Source of the DNA: Leptospiraceae bacterium
Lineage (GTDB): Bacteria; Spirochaetota; Leptospiria; Turneriellales; Turneriellaceae
Assembly: GCA_016788945.1 (NCBI GenBank)
Contig: JAEUSA010000288.1
Coordinates: forward strand, 1-13,146
Reading direction: 5' to 3'
DNA: 13,146 nucleotides
Shown here: one piece after another, positions 7,264-13,050 of the stretch
Numbering within the stretch: the stretch's first letter is position 1
Layout of the letters: each line of letters starts with the position of its first letter
The notes under the pieces: generated by a model
Seen by the model: the letters and a program-made list of their open reading frames with translations, nothing else
The model's database searches: none
What the model was told of the DNA's origin: nothing
Translations under genes and position numbers: made by a program

Positions 7264-9180
7264 ATGAAACAGGCGGCATATTCTGGAAAGGATTTATATT
7301 TCAGTTGCAGCCGCCGGGCCGGGTCGGCGCACGGCAACAGTTTGAGCGAATCGATTTACCGTATCTTTCGTGCGGCCGCTGAGAAATATCCTGCACGCAT
7401 TTGCCTCGATTCACCCGCGGGCCAGTTTAGTTATGCGCAGGTCGGTGCGCGCATTGCGGCGATTGCTTCTTTTTTGCAGAATGACCTCGCGGTAAAACCC
7501 GGCGAGGCAGTTGCTGTGTTCGCCGATTTCTTCGCAGATTGGTTGCCGGTGAATCTGGCAATACAGGCGATTGGCGCAGTTGAGTTTCCGCGCGCGACGC
7601 AAATTACCTTGGTGGATGTCAGAAGCTTGCGGCAGAAAACACGATGCCGTGTATTTTTCGTGGCCGACGCCTCGCTATGGCAACGCGTGAAATCTGCCGC
7701 CGGAAACAAAGCGCAGGTAATTCTTCTCGAATCTCCGCCTCAGCGCAATTTGCCAAGAAATGTAACTACATTGCGGAACATCGGTGCCGCGCAGAACGCC
7801 AATTTTCGCGAGTTTGCGCATCCGATCGCCGCAGTAATTCTCACCTCGGGTACCACGGGTGACGCCAAATGGGTACCCGTGCAGCAGCGCTCGTTTTTGC
7901 ATTCGATGCGTGTGATACCGCGCATTCTTGGTCTCAACGAGCGTGATGTTTTTCTCTCGTGTTTGCCCTCGTGGCACCTCTATGCGCGATTAGTCGAATA
8001 TATTGCCGCAGGTTGCGGTAGCCGCATCGTCTATTGTGCGATTCCCGATTTAGCCGATGCGCTCAAAACATCACGCTGCACGATCTTTCCCAGTTTTCCC
8101 GAAATCTGGGAGCAAATCTATCATCGCATTCTTGACGCGATCGAGCAGAACCCGATGCGCCGGCTTCTGCGCCGCTTTATTGACTTAGTCATCCACGCCG
8201 ACCGGGCATACGAACGCTGGTCGGGGCGTGTGCGGCATGAAAGTAAACGCGCCGCGTTTGCCGATATTGCGAGGCTGGCGTATCTTTTGCCGATGCGTTG
8301 GTTGTTGCAGCGCTTTGTGTTTCGCGGCGTGGTACGCTCGGTCAGCCCCGGGCTGCGTTATGCAATCATGGGCGATGCGCCACTGCCGCTTGCAGTCGAT
8401 GAAACCTTGCGCGCGCTGGGTTTTCAGGTGCTCGAGGGTTACGGTTCGACCGAACAATGCGTCACGGCGCTGCGGCGACCCGCGCGCAATTTTCCCGGCG
8501 CTGTCGGTCGCATCTTACCGGGGGTGCACGTCGAAATCGATGCTAACGAGGAATTACTATGGAACGGCAGCCGTGTCGGCGAAATTGTGGTGAATGGCGA
8601 TAACGTCTTCACCGGATATTTTGACACGATGCAAGCCTTAGGCGCGACCGAAGGTGCCGCGATGCATTATGCAACGGGTGATATTGGTACTGTCGAGAGC
8701 GGTAACCTCATGGTTATCGGTCGAAAAACCAATGCATTCAGGCTGGCCGGCGGTGAAATAATCTTTCCTGAACTCGTCGAGAACGTGCTCCGCGGAAGCC
8801 GTTACGTAGGTCGTGTTCTGGTATTCGGCAGCGGTAGGCGTTCGACCGTCGCACTCGTGGTACCCGATTTTGCTGCGTTACTGCAGTGGGCTGAAAACGA
8901 AGGTTTTGTTCAACCCGGAAGCAAACTCGCGGCCGAACCCGAAATGCATCCGCAATTCTGGCAAAAACTTACTTACGGACCCGCGCTCGCTCTCTACCGT
9001 CACGAATTCGCCACGTTGCTCGAAGCTTCGGGGCTGCCGTCATACGCGGCGCCCCATGCATGCCATATTTTACCGCGCGGTTTTCACCGAGGTGCCGAGC
9101 TGACAATGACGCTGAAACCCCGCCGGCGGGTTATCGAGCAGCGCTACCGGCGCGAACTGCAAGCGCTGTATTTCAAATAA
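7264..9180 (+). CDS. AMP-dependent long-chain acyl-CoA synthetase (FadD-like)
   Basis: A 638-residue ANL-superfamily adenylating enzyme that would activate a fatty acid to acyl-AMP and then acyl-CoA. Core motifs, in order: A3 LTSGTTGDAKWVPV (193-206); A4 LPSWHLYARLVEY (234-246), as in long-chain FadD15/ACSL-type enzymes; A5 EGYGSTE (391-397); A7 YATGD (469-473); A8 GRKTNAFRLAGGEI (486-499); and A10 LTMTLKPRRRVIEQRY with the catalytic lysine near residue 618. The length and the arginine-rich insert around 299-330 also fit the long-chain branch. The A3 loop has Trp where Gly is usual after the Lys. The ATG abuts the divergent operon and lacks a good ribosome binding site; domain homology begins near residue 25, so the exact start is uncertain. 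The 3' end overlaps the cyclase gene by 8 bp. Substrate chain length is inferred. Confidence 0.88.
   Translation: MKQAAYSGKDLYFSCSRRAGSAHGNSLSESIYRIFRAAAEKYPARICLDSPAGQFSYAQVGARIAAIASFLQNDLAVKPGEAVAVFADFFADWLPVNLAIQAIGAVEFPRATQITLVDVRSLRQKTRCRVFFVADASLWQRVKSAAGNKAQVILLESPPQRNLPRNVTTLRNIGAAQNANFREFAHPIAAVILTSGTTGDAKWVPVQQRSFLHSMRVIPRILGLNERDVFLSCLPSWHLYARLVEYIAAGCGSRIVYCAIPDLADALKTSRCTIFPSFPEIWEQIYHRILDAIEQNPMRRLLRRFIDLVIHADRAYERWSGRVRHESKRAAFADIARLAYLLPMRWLLQRFVFRGVVRSVSPGLRYAIMGDAPLPLAVDETLRALGFQVLEGYGSTEQCVTALRRPARNFPGAVGRILPGVHVEIDANEELLWNGSRVGEIVVNGDNVFTGYFDTMQALGATEGAAMHYATGDIGTVESGNLMVIGRKTNAFRLAGGEIIFPELVENVLRGSRYVGRVLVFGSGRRSTVALVVPDFAALLQWAENEGFVQPGSKLAAEPEMHPQFWQKLTYGPALALYRHEFATLLEASGLPSYAAPHACHILPRGFHRGAELTMTLKPRRRVIEQRYRRELQALYFK
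7293..7298 (-). promoter_or_regulatory. Possible -10 box for the binding-protein/sensor operon
   Basis: TATAAA on the minus strand lies about 42 nt before the preferred operon start and inside the first codons of the divergent acyl-CoA synthetase gene. It would give a leader of about 35 nt. No -35 match is seen at the usual distance, so the call rests on the -10 and on geometry. Confidence 0.25.
9173..9180. other. Convergent gene overlap (synthetase / cyclase)
   Basis: The plus-strand TAA (9178-9180) and the minus-strand TGA (9175-9173) lie within 8 bp of each other, so both genes share their last bases and no space is left for a terminator between them. Confidence 0.85.
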
Positions 9181-10393
9181 CACTTCGTCCGCGTTTTCTT
9201 TTGCCGGAAAGCCTTGGTTTCTTACGCCCTGCCACCACGCGGTTGCGTCCGGCGTATTTCGCCTTGTAGAGCGCATCATCGGCCGCTTTGAGCAGATCGC
9301 CGATACTCTCAATGCCCGGGCCGGGAAAACTCGCGACACCGAAACTGGCGGTAACTTTTACCGGTTTGCCGTCGATCAGAATATTCTGCGCGGCAATACT
9401 GCCGCGTAAACGTTCGGCAATTTTTGCCGCGTCTTCGAGCGAGGTATCGGGCAACAAAATCGCAAATTCTTCTCCGCCATATCTCGCGACTTCATCGTAC
9501 TGCCGCCGCTGCGAAAGCAGTAGTGATGCCGTTTCGATCAGTACTGTATCTCCCGCCGGATGACCGAGCGTGTCGTTGATTTTCTTGAAATGGTCAATAT
9601 CGATCATAACACATGAAATACCGGTGATCGGAATTCTGCTGGCGCGCGCGAATTCAGTTTCACTGCGTTCGATGAACGATCGGCGGTTGGTGAGCCGTGT
9701 GAGACCATCGATCGTCGACATTTCGCGGAAAAGATTTTCGCGTTCGACCCACCGTCGCGTGGCCATAATACCGATGCGCGTGAGAATAATGAGTGCCGCA
9801 ATCTGCATCGCTTGAATCCAGAACCAGGCGCTCACCGAAGAACCATCGGTGTTATAGGGTGGTCGTGCAAAAACCGGCGCAAAACGGAATTTTCCGCTGC
9901 CTTCGGCGATGCACACTACGGTGAATAATACGGCGACGAGCATGTAGGCGCGGTAAATCTTGCGGATATCTGCCAGCGCCGACGCCATATAGACGCCGAT
10001 CATCAGCAAGAGCATACCGCTGGTGAAATGTGTGCCTGACGCCCATGATTGCACGTAGGTTACAATGACGTATGAATAAATGATAAAATCTTCAAACAAC
10101 GGCCAGCGATCAGTTGCCTTTCGCAAATAGAATGCTCGCAGAATAAATCCCCCCAGTAACAGGGTATAGGCGACATAGAACATGAGCAATGGCACCGCAA
10201 CGCCGCTACGCAACCAGTGTGGCGCGAGAATCAGCGCCAGCAACAGCGCTCCGCCGAAAAACAGCGGTATGAGTAGCGTCATGCCTGCTAACAAAATTAG
10301 CCGGTCGATCGGTGCCCAATCGAGCGGGTTCGATAGCCAAGAGTGCGTTGAGCGCAACGGGATGTATGTTTTTTCGGTAGATTCAGATGGCAT
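9173..10393 (-). CDS. Membrane-bound diguanylate cyclase (GGDEF)
   Basis: A 406-residue inner-membrane protein predicted to make cyclic di-GMP from two GTP. Residues 31-211 hold about six hydrophobic segments (roughly 31-58, 62-88, 101-117, 124-141, 147-163, 188-211) forming an unclassified membrane sensor module. The GGDEF domain (about 223-388) has DGLTRLTNRRSF (229-240), DIDHFKKINDTLGHPAGD (265-282), the active-site GGEEF (306-310) and the closing ADDALYKAKYAGRNRV (371-386). An RxxD inhibitory site (RQYD, 297-300) stands the usual five residues before GGEEF, so product inhibition is expected. All catalytic features look intact. The C-terminus is strongly basic. Its last codons overlap the synthetase gene, and a putative mobile element sits 66 bp before its start. 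The signal it senses is unknown. Confidence 0.92.
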   Translation of the reverse strand: MPSESTEKTYIPLRSTHSWLSNPLDWAPIDRLILLAGMTLLIPLFFGGALLLALILAPHWLRSGVAVPLLMFYVAYTLLLGGFILRAFYLRKATDRWPLFEDFIIYSYVIVTYVQSWASGTHFTSGMLLLMIGVYMASALADIRKIYRAYMLVAVLFTVVCIAEGSGKFRFAPVFARPPYNTDGSSVSAWFWIQAMQIAALIILTRIGIMATRRWVERENLFREMSTIDGLTRLTNRRSFIERSETEFARASRIPITGISCVMIDIDHFKKINDTLGHPAGDTVLIETASLLLSQRRQYDEVARYGGEEFAILLPDTSLEDAAKIAERLRGSIAAQNILIDGKPVKVTASFGVASFPGPGIESIGDLLKAADDALYKAKYAGRNRVVAGRKKPRLSGKRKRGRSVI

Positions 10394-10450
10394 GCGAAGG
10401 CCATTCTATCGGGTGTGCGATAAACGCGCTACCGGTTTTGTAGAACTTGC

Positions 10451-10459
10451 CTAAGTGGT
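10451..10459. repeat. Left 9-bp target-site duplication
   Basis: CTAAGTGGT directly abuts the outer end of the left terminal inverted repeat and recurs exactly at 10684-10692, directly abutting the right one. This is the pattern left by transposition with a 9-bp staggered cut. Confidence 0.8.
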
Positions 10460-10481
10460 GGGTGCGGGCGCGTTTTGTGGG
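10460..10481. repeat. Left 22-bp terminal inverted repeat
   Basis: Starts GGGTGCGGGCGCG and ends TTTTGTGGG. It is perfectly complementary to 10662-10683; the bases just outside (T at 10459, C at 10684) do not pair, so the repeat ends exactly where the direct duplication starts. Confidence 0.9.
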
Positions 10482-10520
10482 CTCTTGAGACTTGCGAACG
10501 GTTCAGCCTTGTCGTGCATA

Positions 10521-10618
10521 GAAAACCGCAAGCCTCGCGGTTTTTAGGAAAAAACCGCTGCCAGTAGGTCGTTGACCTCCTGGTCGACGACTAAAGCGCT
10601 TCGCTGCTTGCGGTTTTC
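10521..10618. repeat. Branched, switch-like fold in the core of the element
   Basis: Four alternating copies of an AAAACCGC / GCGGTTTT motif occur at 10522-10529, 10537-10545, 10550-10558 and 10610-10617. Copies 1 and 2 form a terminator-like hairpin ending in five T (stem 10522-10529 / 10537-10544). Alternatively copies 2 and 3 pair (9 bp, loop AGGA) while 1 and 4 pair as part of a 13-bp stem. That second fold also encloses a 10-bp hairpin (10568-10577 / 10582-10591, one G-T wobble) and AGCG/CGCT (10595-10605), giving a cloverleaf-like shape. The two folds exclude each other. Confidence 0.6.
10522..10545 (+). terminator. Terminator-like hairpin inside the element
   Basis: AAAACCGC (10522-10529) and GCGGTTTT (10537-10544) pair around a 7-nt loop and end in TTTTT. 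The A-run on the left arm makes it terminator-like on the minus strand too. It could insulate the cyclase gene and gdhA from transcripts crossing the element. Confidence 0.5.
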
Positions 10619-10628
10619 GTGAGTATGG

Positions 10629-10634
10629 TATTAT
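10629..10634 (+). promoter_or_regulatory. Possible outward -10 box facing gdhA
   Basis: TATTAT (5 of 6 to TATAAT) lies inside the right part of the element. A poor -35 (TTGCGG, 10608-10613) stands 15 bp upstream. Transcription would start near 10641 and reach gdhA after about 80 nt. It is the best promoter-like sequence I see between the element's core and gdhA, but it is not strong. Confidence 0.3.
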
Positions 10635-10661
10635 TGTGACGGCTGCCCCGTTCGCCGCGTA

Positions 10662-10683
10662 CCCACAAAACGCGCCCGCACCC
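10662..10683. repeat. Right 22-bp terminal inverted repeat
   Basis: Starts CCCACAAAA and ends CGCCCGCACCC, the exact reverse complement of 10460-10481. Its outer edge lies 35 bp before the preferred gdhA start codon. Confidence 0.9.
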
Positions 10684-10692
10684 CTAAGTGGT
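10684..10692. repeat. Right 9-bp target-site duplication
   Basis: Second exact copy of CTAAGTGGT, immediately outside the right terminal repeat. Removing the element and one copy would restore a simple 100-bp-scale spacer between the cyclase gene and gdhA. Confidence 0.8.
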
Positions 10693-10718
10693 TGCCGGCG
10701 TTTCTCTGTTCGCGGATT

Positions 10719-12068
10719 ATGAGCGAATCCATGCCTGATACGTTATTATCCATACCCGATTCTCTTGCTATCCAAGAACCCGAATGTGCGCAGGCTCTGC
10801 GCGAAATGGCGCTGACCATCGGCGCCGAATATCGTGACAATCAGGCGTGGCAACAAGCGAATCTCTGGCAGCGTCTGACTGAAAGCGAACGGATTGTGCA
10901 GTTTCGTGTCGTGTGGGCTGATCGCGACGGTCGGCCGCAGGTCAATCGTGGATACCGGGTGCAAATGAACGGTGCGCTGGGTCCTTACAAAGGCGGTCTG
11001 CGTTTTCATCCGACGGTCAACCTTTCGATACTCAAATTTCTTGCGTTCGAACAAGTCTTCAAGAATGCGCTGACGGGTTTGCCTCTGGGCGGCGGCAAAG
11101 GTGGTGCGGATTTTGATCCTAAAGGAAAGACTGACGTCGAGATTATGAACTTTTGCCGTGCGTTTATCGACGGCCTGTGGCGTGAACTCGGACCATGGCG
11201 CGACGTGCCTGCCGGTGACATTGGCGTCGGGGAACGAGAGATCGGCTTTCTGTTCGGGCGCTACCGCGAGATTGCCGGGCAGCACGACGGCACGATTACC
11301 GGCAAGGCGCATGGTTATGGCGGCTCATGGCTGCGCCCGCAGGCCACCGGCTATGGGCTCGTATTTTTTCTCACGGCGATGCTCCGGCATGCTGCTATGG
11401 AAATCCACAACCAACGCGTGGCGATCAGTGGCTCGGGGCAGGTTGCCCTCTATGCGGCAGAACAATGCCTCAAGCAAGGTATGCAGGTTGTGAGTCTCAG
11501 TGACTCTGACGGCACATTGAGCATGCCTAATGGCTTGGCGGATGGTCTGCTGCAAGAAATTATGGAATGCAAATTTCGGCGGCACGGTCGCCTGCGAGAT
11601 TTTGCCGAACAAAAAAACCTGACGTTCCTTACGGGTAAACGCCCTTGGGGTCTCAAGGCCGACATCGCGCTACCTTGCGCGACACAAAACGAACTTTCAT
11701 CGTCTGATGCTGACGCGTTGCTCGCCGCCGGGGTTCGGGTAGTTGCCGAGGGGGCTAATATGCCTTGCGAGGCCGAGGCAATCCGCAAGTTGCACACAGC
11801 AGGCGTCTTATTCGCGCCCGGCAAAGCCGCCAATGCCGGTGGTGTTGCGACCAGCGGTTTTGAAATGGCACAAAATGCCGAGCATCTTTTCTGGAGCCCC
11901 GGCGACGTCGAGCGGCGATTGCGCGAGACGATGGATGCGATTCATGCAACCTGCGTCGATTACAGTCGCCATGCCGAGCGCGCGGAAAAGCAGGTCAGCT
12001 ACGTCGAAGGTGCCAACCGTGCGGCGTTCCACAAAGTCGCAGCAGCAGTCTTGGCACAGGGCTATTGA
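10719..12068 (+). CDS. gdhA: NADP-type glutamate dehydrogenase
   Basis: A 449-residue hexameric-type glutamate dehydrogenase (E. coli GdhA has 447) that assimilates ammonium by reductive amination of 2-oxoglutarate in the cytoplasm. It matches GdhA end to end: RVVWADRDGRPQVNRGYRVQ (63-82), GPYKGGLRFHP (88-98), the catalytic-lysine loop LPLGGGKGGADFDPKGK (121-137), PAGDIGVGEREIGF (164-177), the Rossmann turn SGSGQVALYAA (237-247), LPCATQNEL (318-326), AEGANMP (343-349) and FAPGKAANAGGVATSGFEMAQNA (365-387). The SDSDG segment after the Rossmann fold parallels the SDSSG of NADP-specific E. coli GdhA. The ATG at 10719 is preferred to an in-frame TTG at 10692, which lies in the duplicated target site; ATG at 10731 is also possible. 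Ribosome binding sites are weak. A putative mobile element lies directly upstream, and the 3' end overlaps the transporter gene by 7 bp. Confidence 0.96.
   Translation: MSESMPDTLLSIPDSLAIQEPECAQALREMALTIGAEYRDNQAWQQANLWQRLTESERIVQFRVVWADRDGRPQVNRGYRVQMNGALGPYKGGLRFHPTVNLSILKFLAFEQVFKNALTGLPLGGGKGGADFDPKGKTDVEIMNFCRAFIDGLWRELGPWRDVPAGDIGVGEREIGFLFGRYREIAGQHDGTITGKAHGYGGSWLRPQATGYGLVFFLTAMLRHAAMEIHNQRVAISGSGQVALYAAEQCLKQGMQVVSLSDSDGTLSMPNGLADGLLQEIMECKFRRHGRLRDFAEQKNLTFLTGKRPWGLKADIALPCATQNELSSSDADALLAAGVRVVAEGANMPCEAEAIRKLHTAGVLFAPGKAANAGGVATSGFEMAQNAEHLFWSPGDVERRLRETMDAIHATCVDYSRHAERAEKQVSYVEGANRAAFHKVAAAVLAQGY
12062..12068. other. Convergent gene overlap (gdhA / DMT transporter)
   Basis: The gdhA TGA (12066-12068) and the transporter TAG (12064-12062) overlap within 7 bp, so there is no room for a terminator between the two genes. 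Confidence 0.85.
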
Positions 12069-12952
12069 GTTTCGCGCTTTTTGGCGCCACCTTGGCTGGC
12101 CAGAATCACTCCGAGAACAACAATAGATCCACCTAAGTAATGATGCGCATACAATGGTTGGCCGAGCACTTTCGCAATCGCGAGCGAGGTTACCGGAATC
12201 AGGTTCACAAAAACAGAACTGCGTGCGGCGCCGATGCGTTTGATGGCTTCGTTCCATGCGAGGTATGATACCCCGGTGGCCAGAATGCCGAGGTACGCGA
12301 CGCCGAGCCAGAACGGCGGACTTGTGGCCCAGGCATACCCTTCGATCTGATAAGCGGCGACCGCAGCCTGTGGCGGCAGCGAGAGCAACACGAGTGCCGA
12401 GGTGAGCACGGTCGAAGGCACGCGCTGCATCACTTCGCGGCTTTCGATCGAGTAGATAGCCCATACGAGCGGCGCGCCAAGCAGAACGAGGTTGCCCGGC
12501 CCCAATTGCAAGTGCAGAGCATTATCAAAACGTCCCTGAAAGACAATGTAGGCGAGCCCGACAAAGGCGAGCAAAATGCCGCCCCACCGCACGGCAGAAA
12601 TCTGTTCCTTTTTCCACAACCGGGCCAGCAGCGTTGTCATCACGGGGTTTGCCGCAATGATCAGCGAACCGGTCGCGGCGTCACTCAGCTGCATGCCATA
12701 GGTGAAAAAAATATTGTAACCGCAGATGCCGACGATGGAAAGCAGCAACACACTGGCGAAATTGCGGCGGCTGAAGACCAGCCGGTAATTGCCATCTTTG
12801 ATGAGAAACGGCAGCAGAATGATCGCGGTCAGCGTGAAGCGCGCGATCAATAGCACGAACGGCGGCGCGACAGCGAGCGGGTATTTGATAACGTGAAAAA
12901 CACCGCCCCAGATGACGGCGCTGATGATAAGCAGGATATAAGCAGAGTTCAT
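12062..12952 (-). CDS. EamA/DMT-family transporter
   Basis: A 296-residue inner-membrane protein of the drug/metabolite transporter superfamily, with two EamA repeats (about 5-135 and 148-285) and ten predicted helices. Landmarks are ISAVIWGGVFHVIKYPLA (10-27), the ARFTLTAIILLPFLI region, ATGSLIIAANPVMTTLLARL (92-111), and in the second repeat GVAYLGILATGVSYLAWNEA and ARSSVFVNLIPVTSLA. Members export amino acids or other small metabolites, but the substrate cannot be assigned; proximity to gdhA is only tail-to-tail. GAGG (12963-12960) lies 7 nt before the ATG as the ribosome binding site, and it forms the base of a perfect palindrome (12960-12997). The stop codon overlaps the end of gdhA. Confidence 0.92.
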   Translation of the reverse strand: MNSAYILLIISAVIWGGVFHVIKYPLAVAPPFVLLIARFTLTAIILLPFLIKDGNYRLVFSRRNFASVLLLSIVGICGYNIFFTYGMQLSDAATGSLIIAANPVMTTLLARLWKKEQISAVRWGGILLAFVGLAYIVFQGRFDNALHLQLGPGNLVLLGAPLVWAIYSIESREVMQRVPSTVLTSALVLLSLPPQAAVAAYQIEGYAWATSPPFWLGVAYLGILATGVSYLAWNEAIKRIGAARSSVFVNLIPVTSLAIAKVLGQPLYAHHYLGGSIVVLGVILASQGGAKKRETQ

Positions 12953-12959
12953 GTTGTTG

Positions 12960-12997
12960 CCTCGTTAGGGGTAGGTTTAAACCTACCCCTAACGAGG
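12960..12997 (-). promoter_or_regulatory. Perfect 38-bp palindrome covering the transporter's ribosome binding site
   Basis: CCTCGTTAGGGGTAGGTTT (12960-12978) is followed directly by its exact complement (12979-12997). In a minus-strand transcript this forms a stem of about 16 bp with a TTTAAA loop. The final four bases of the 3' arm are GAGG, the transporter's ribosome binding site. The hairpin would hide that site if the 5' arm is transcribed. No T-run follows, so it is not an intrinsic terminator. It could instead be a dimeric regulator's operator or a repeated palindrome. Confidence 0.7.
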
Positions 12998-13011
12998 AAT
13001 CCGTGGCCGAC

Positions 13012-13050
13012 GGTCAGCGCTCAGATGCGTTTCCTTGCGCAGCGCTGACC
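13012..13050 (-). repeat. Hairpin across the 3' end of the upstream membrane gene
   Basis: GGTCAGCGCT (13012-13021) and AGCGCTGACC (13041-13050) are a perfect 10-bp inverted repeat with a 19-nt loop that can pair further (TGCG/CGCA). Beyond a small internal loop, TGGCC and GGCCA extend it outward. It covers the last codons and the stop codon of the minus-strand gene. An 11-bp direct repeat ATCCGTGGCCG (12999-13009 and 13057-13067) flanks it. Confidence 0.6.

Larger units (their letters stand above)
10460..10683. mobile_element. 224-bp MITE-like element with 22-bp terminal inverted repeats
   Basis: The element begins GGGTGCGGGC and ends with its exact complement: bases 10460-10481 and 10662-10683 are perfect 22-bp inverted repeats. 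It is flanked by an exact 9-bp direct duplication. It carries no gene. Inside, further inverted repeats are nested in the same order: GCGAACGGTTCAGCC (10494-10508) matches the complement of 10641-10655 at 13 of 15 positions, and GAAAACCGCAAGC (10521-10533) matches the complement of 10606-10618 perfectly. The centre carries a 9-bp hairpin (10537-10558), a 10-bp hairpin (10568-10591) and a small one (10595-10605). The whole could fold as one long stem topped by a branched head. A non-autonomous element moved by a transposase encoded elsewhere is the best reading. A 9-bp duplication is compatible with several IS families (for example IS1, IS4, IS256), and I do not recognise the ends. Confidence 0.8.

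Noticed and set aside
10460..10683. CRISPR or integron-attC interpretation of the structured segment
   Set aside because: There are no regularly spaced direct repeats, no attC core sites and no integrase gene; terminal inverted repeats plus a 9-bp direct duplication fit transposition better.
10692..10719. TTG at 10692 as the gdhA start
   Set aside because: It would begin inside the duplicated target site, has no ribosome binding site and adds residues not found in the family; ATG at 10719 gives a length close to that of E. coli GdhA.
10746..11312. 188-residue minus-strand open frame inside gdhA
   Set aside because: It is fully antisense to highly conserved GdhA coding sequence and is a composition-driven shadow, with no recognisable domain.
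11808..12464. 218-residue minus-strand open frame across the gdhA/transporter junction
   Set aside because: It is out of frame with the clear EamA transporter and antisense to gdhA; its sequence is Arg/Cys/Ser-rich and unlike a protein.
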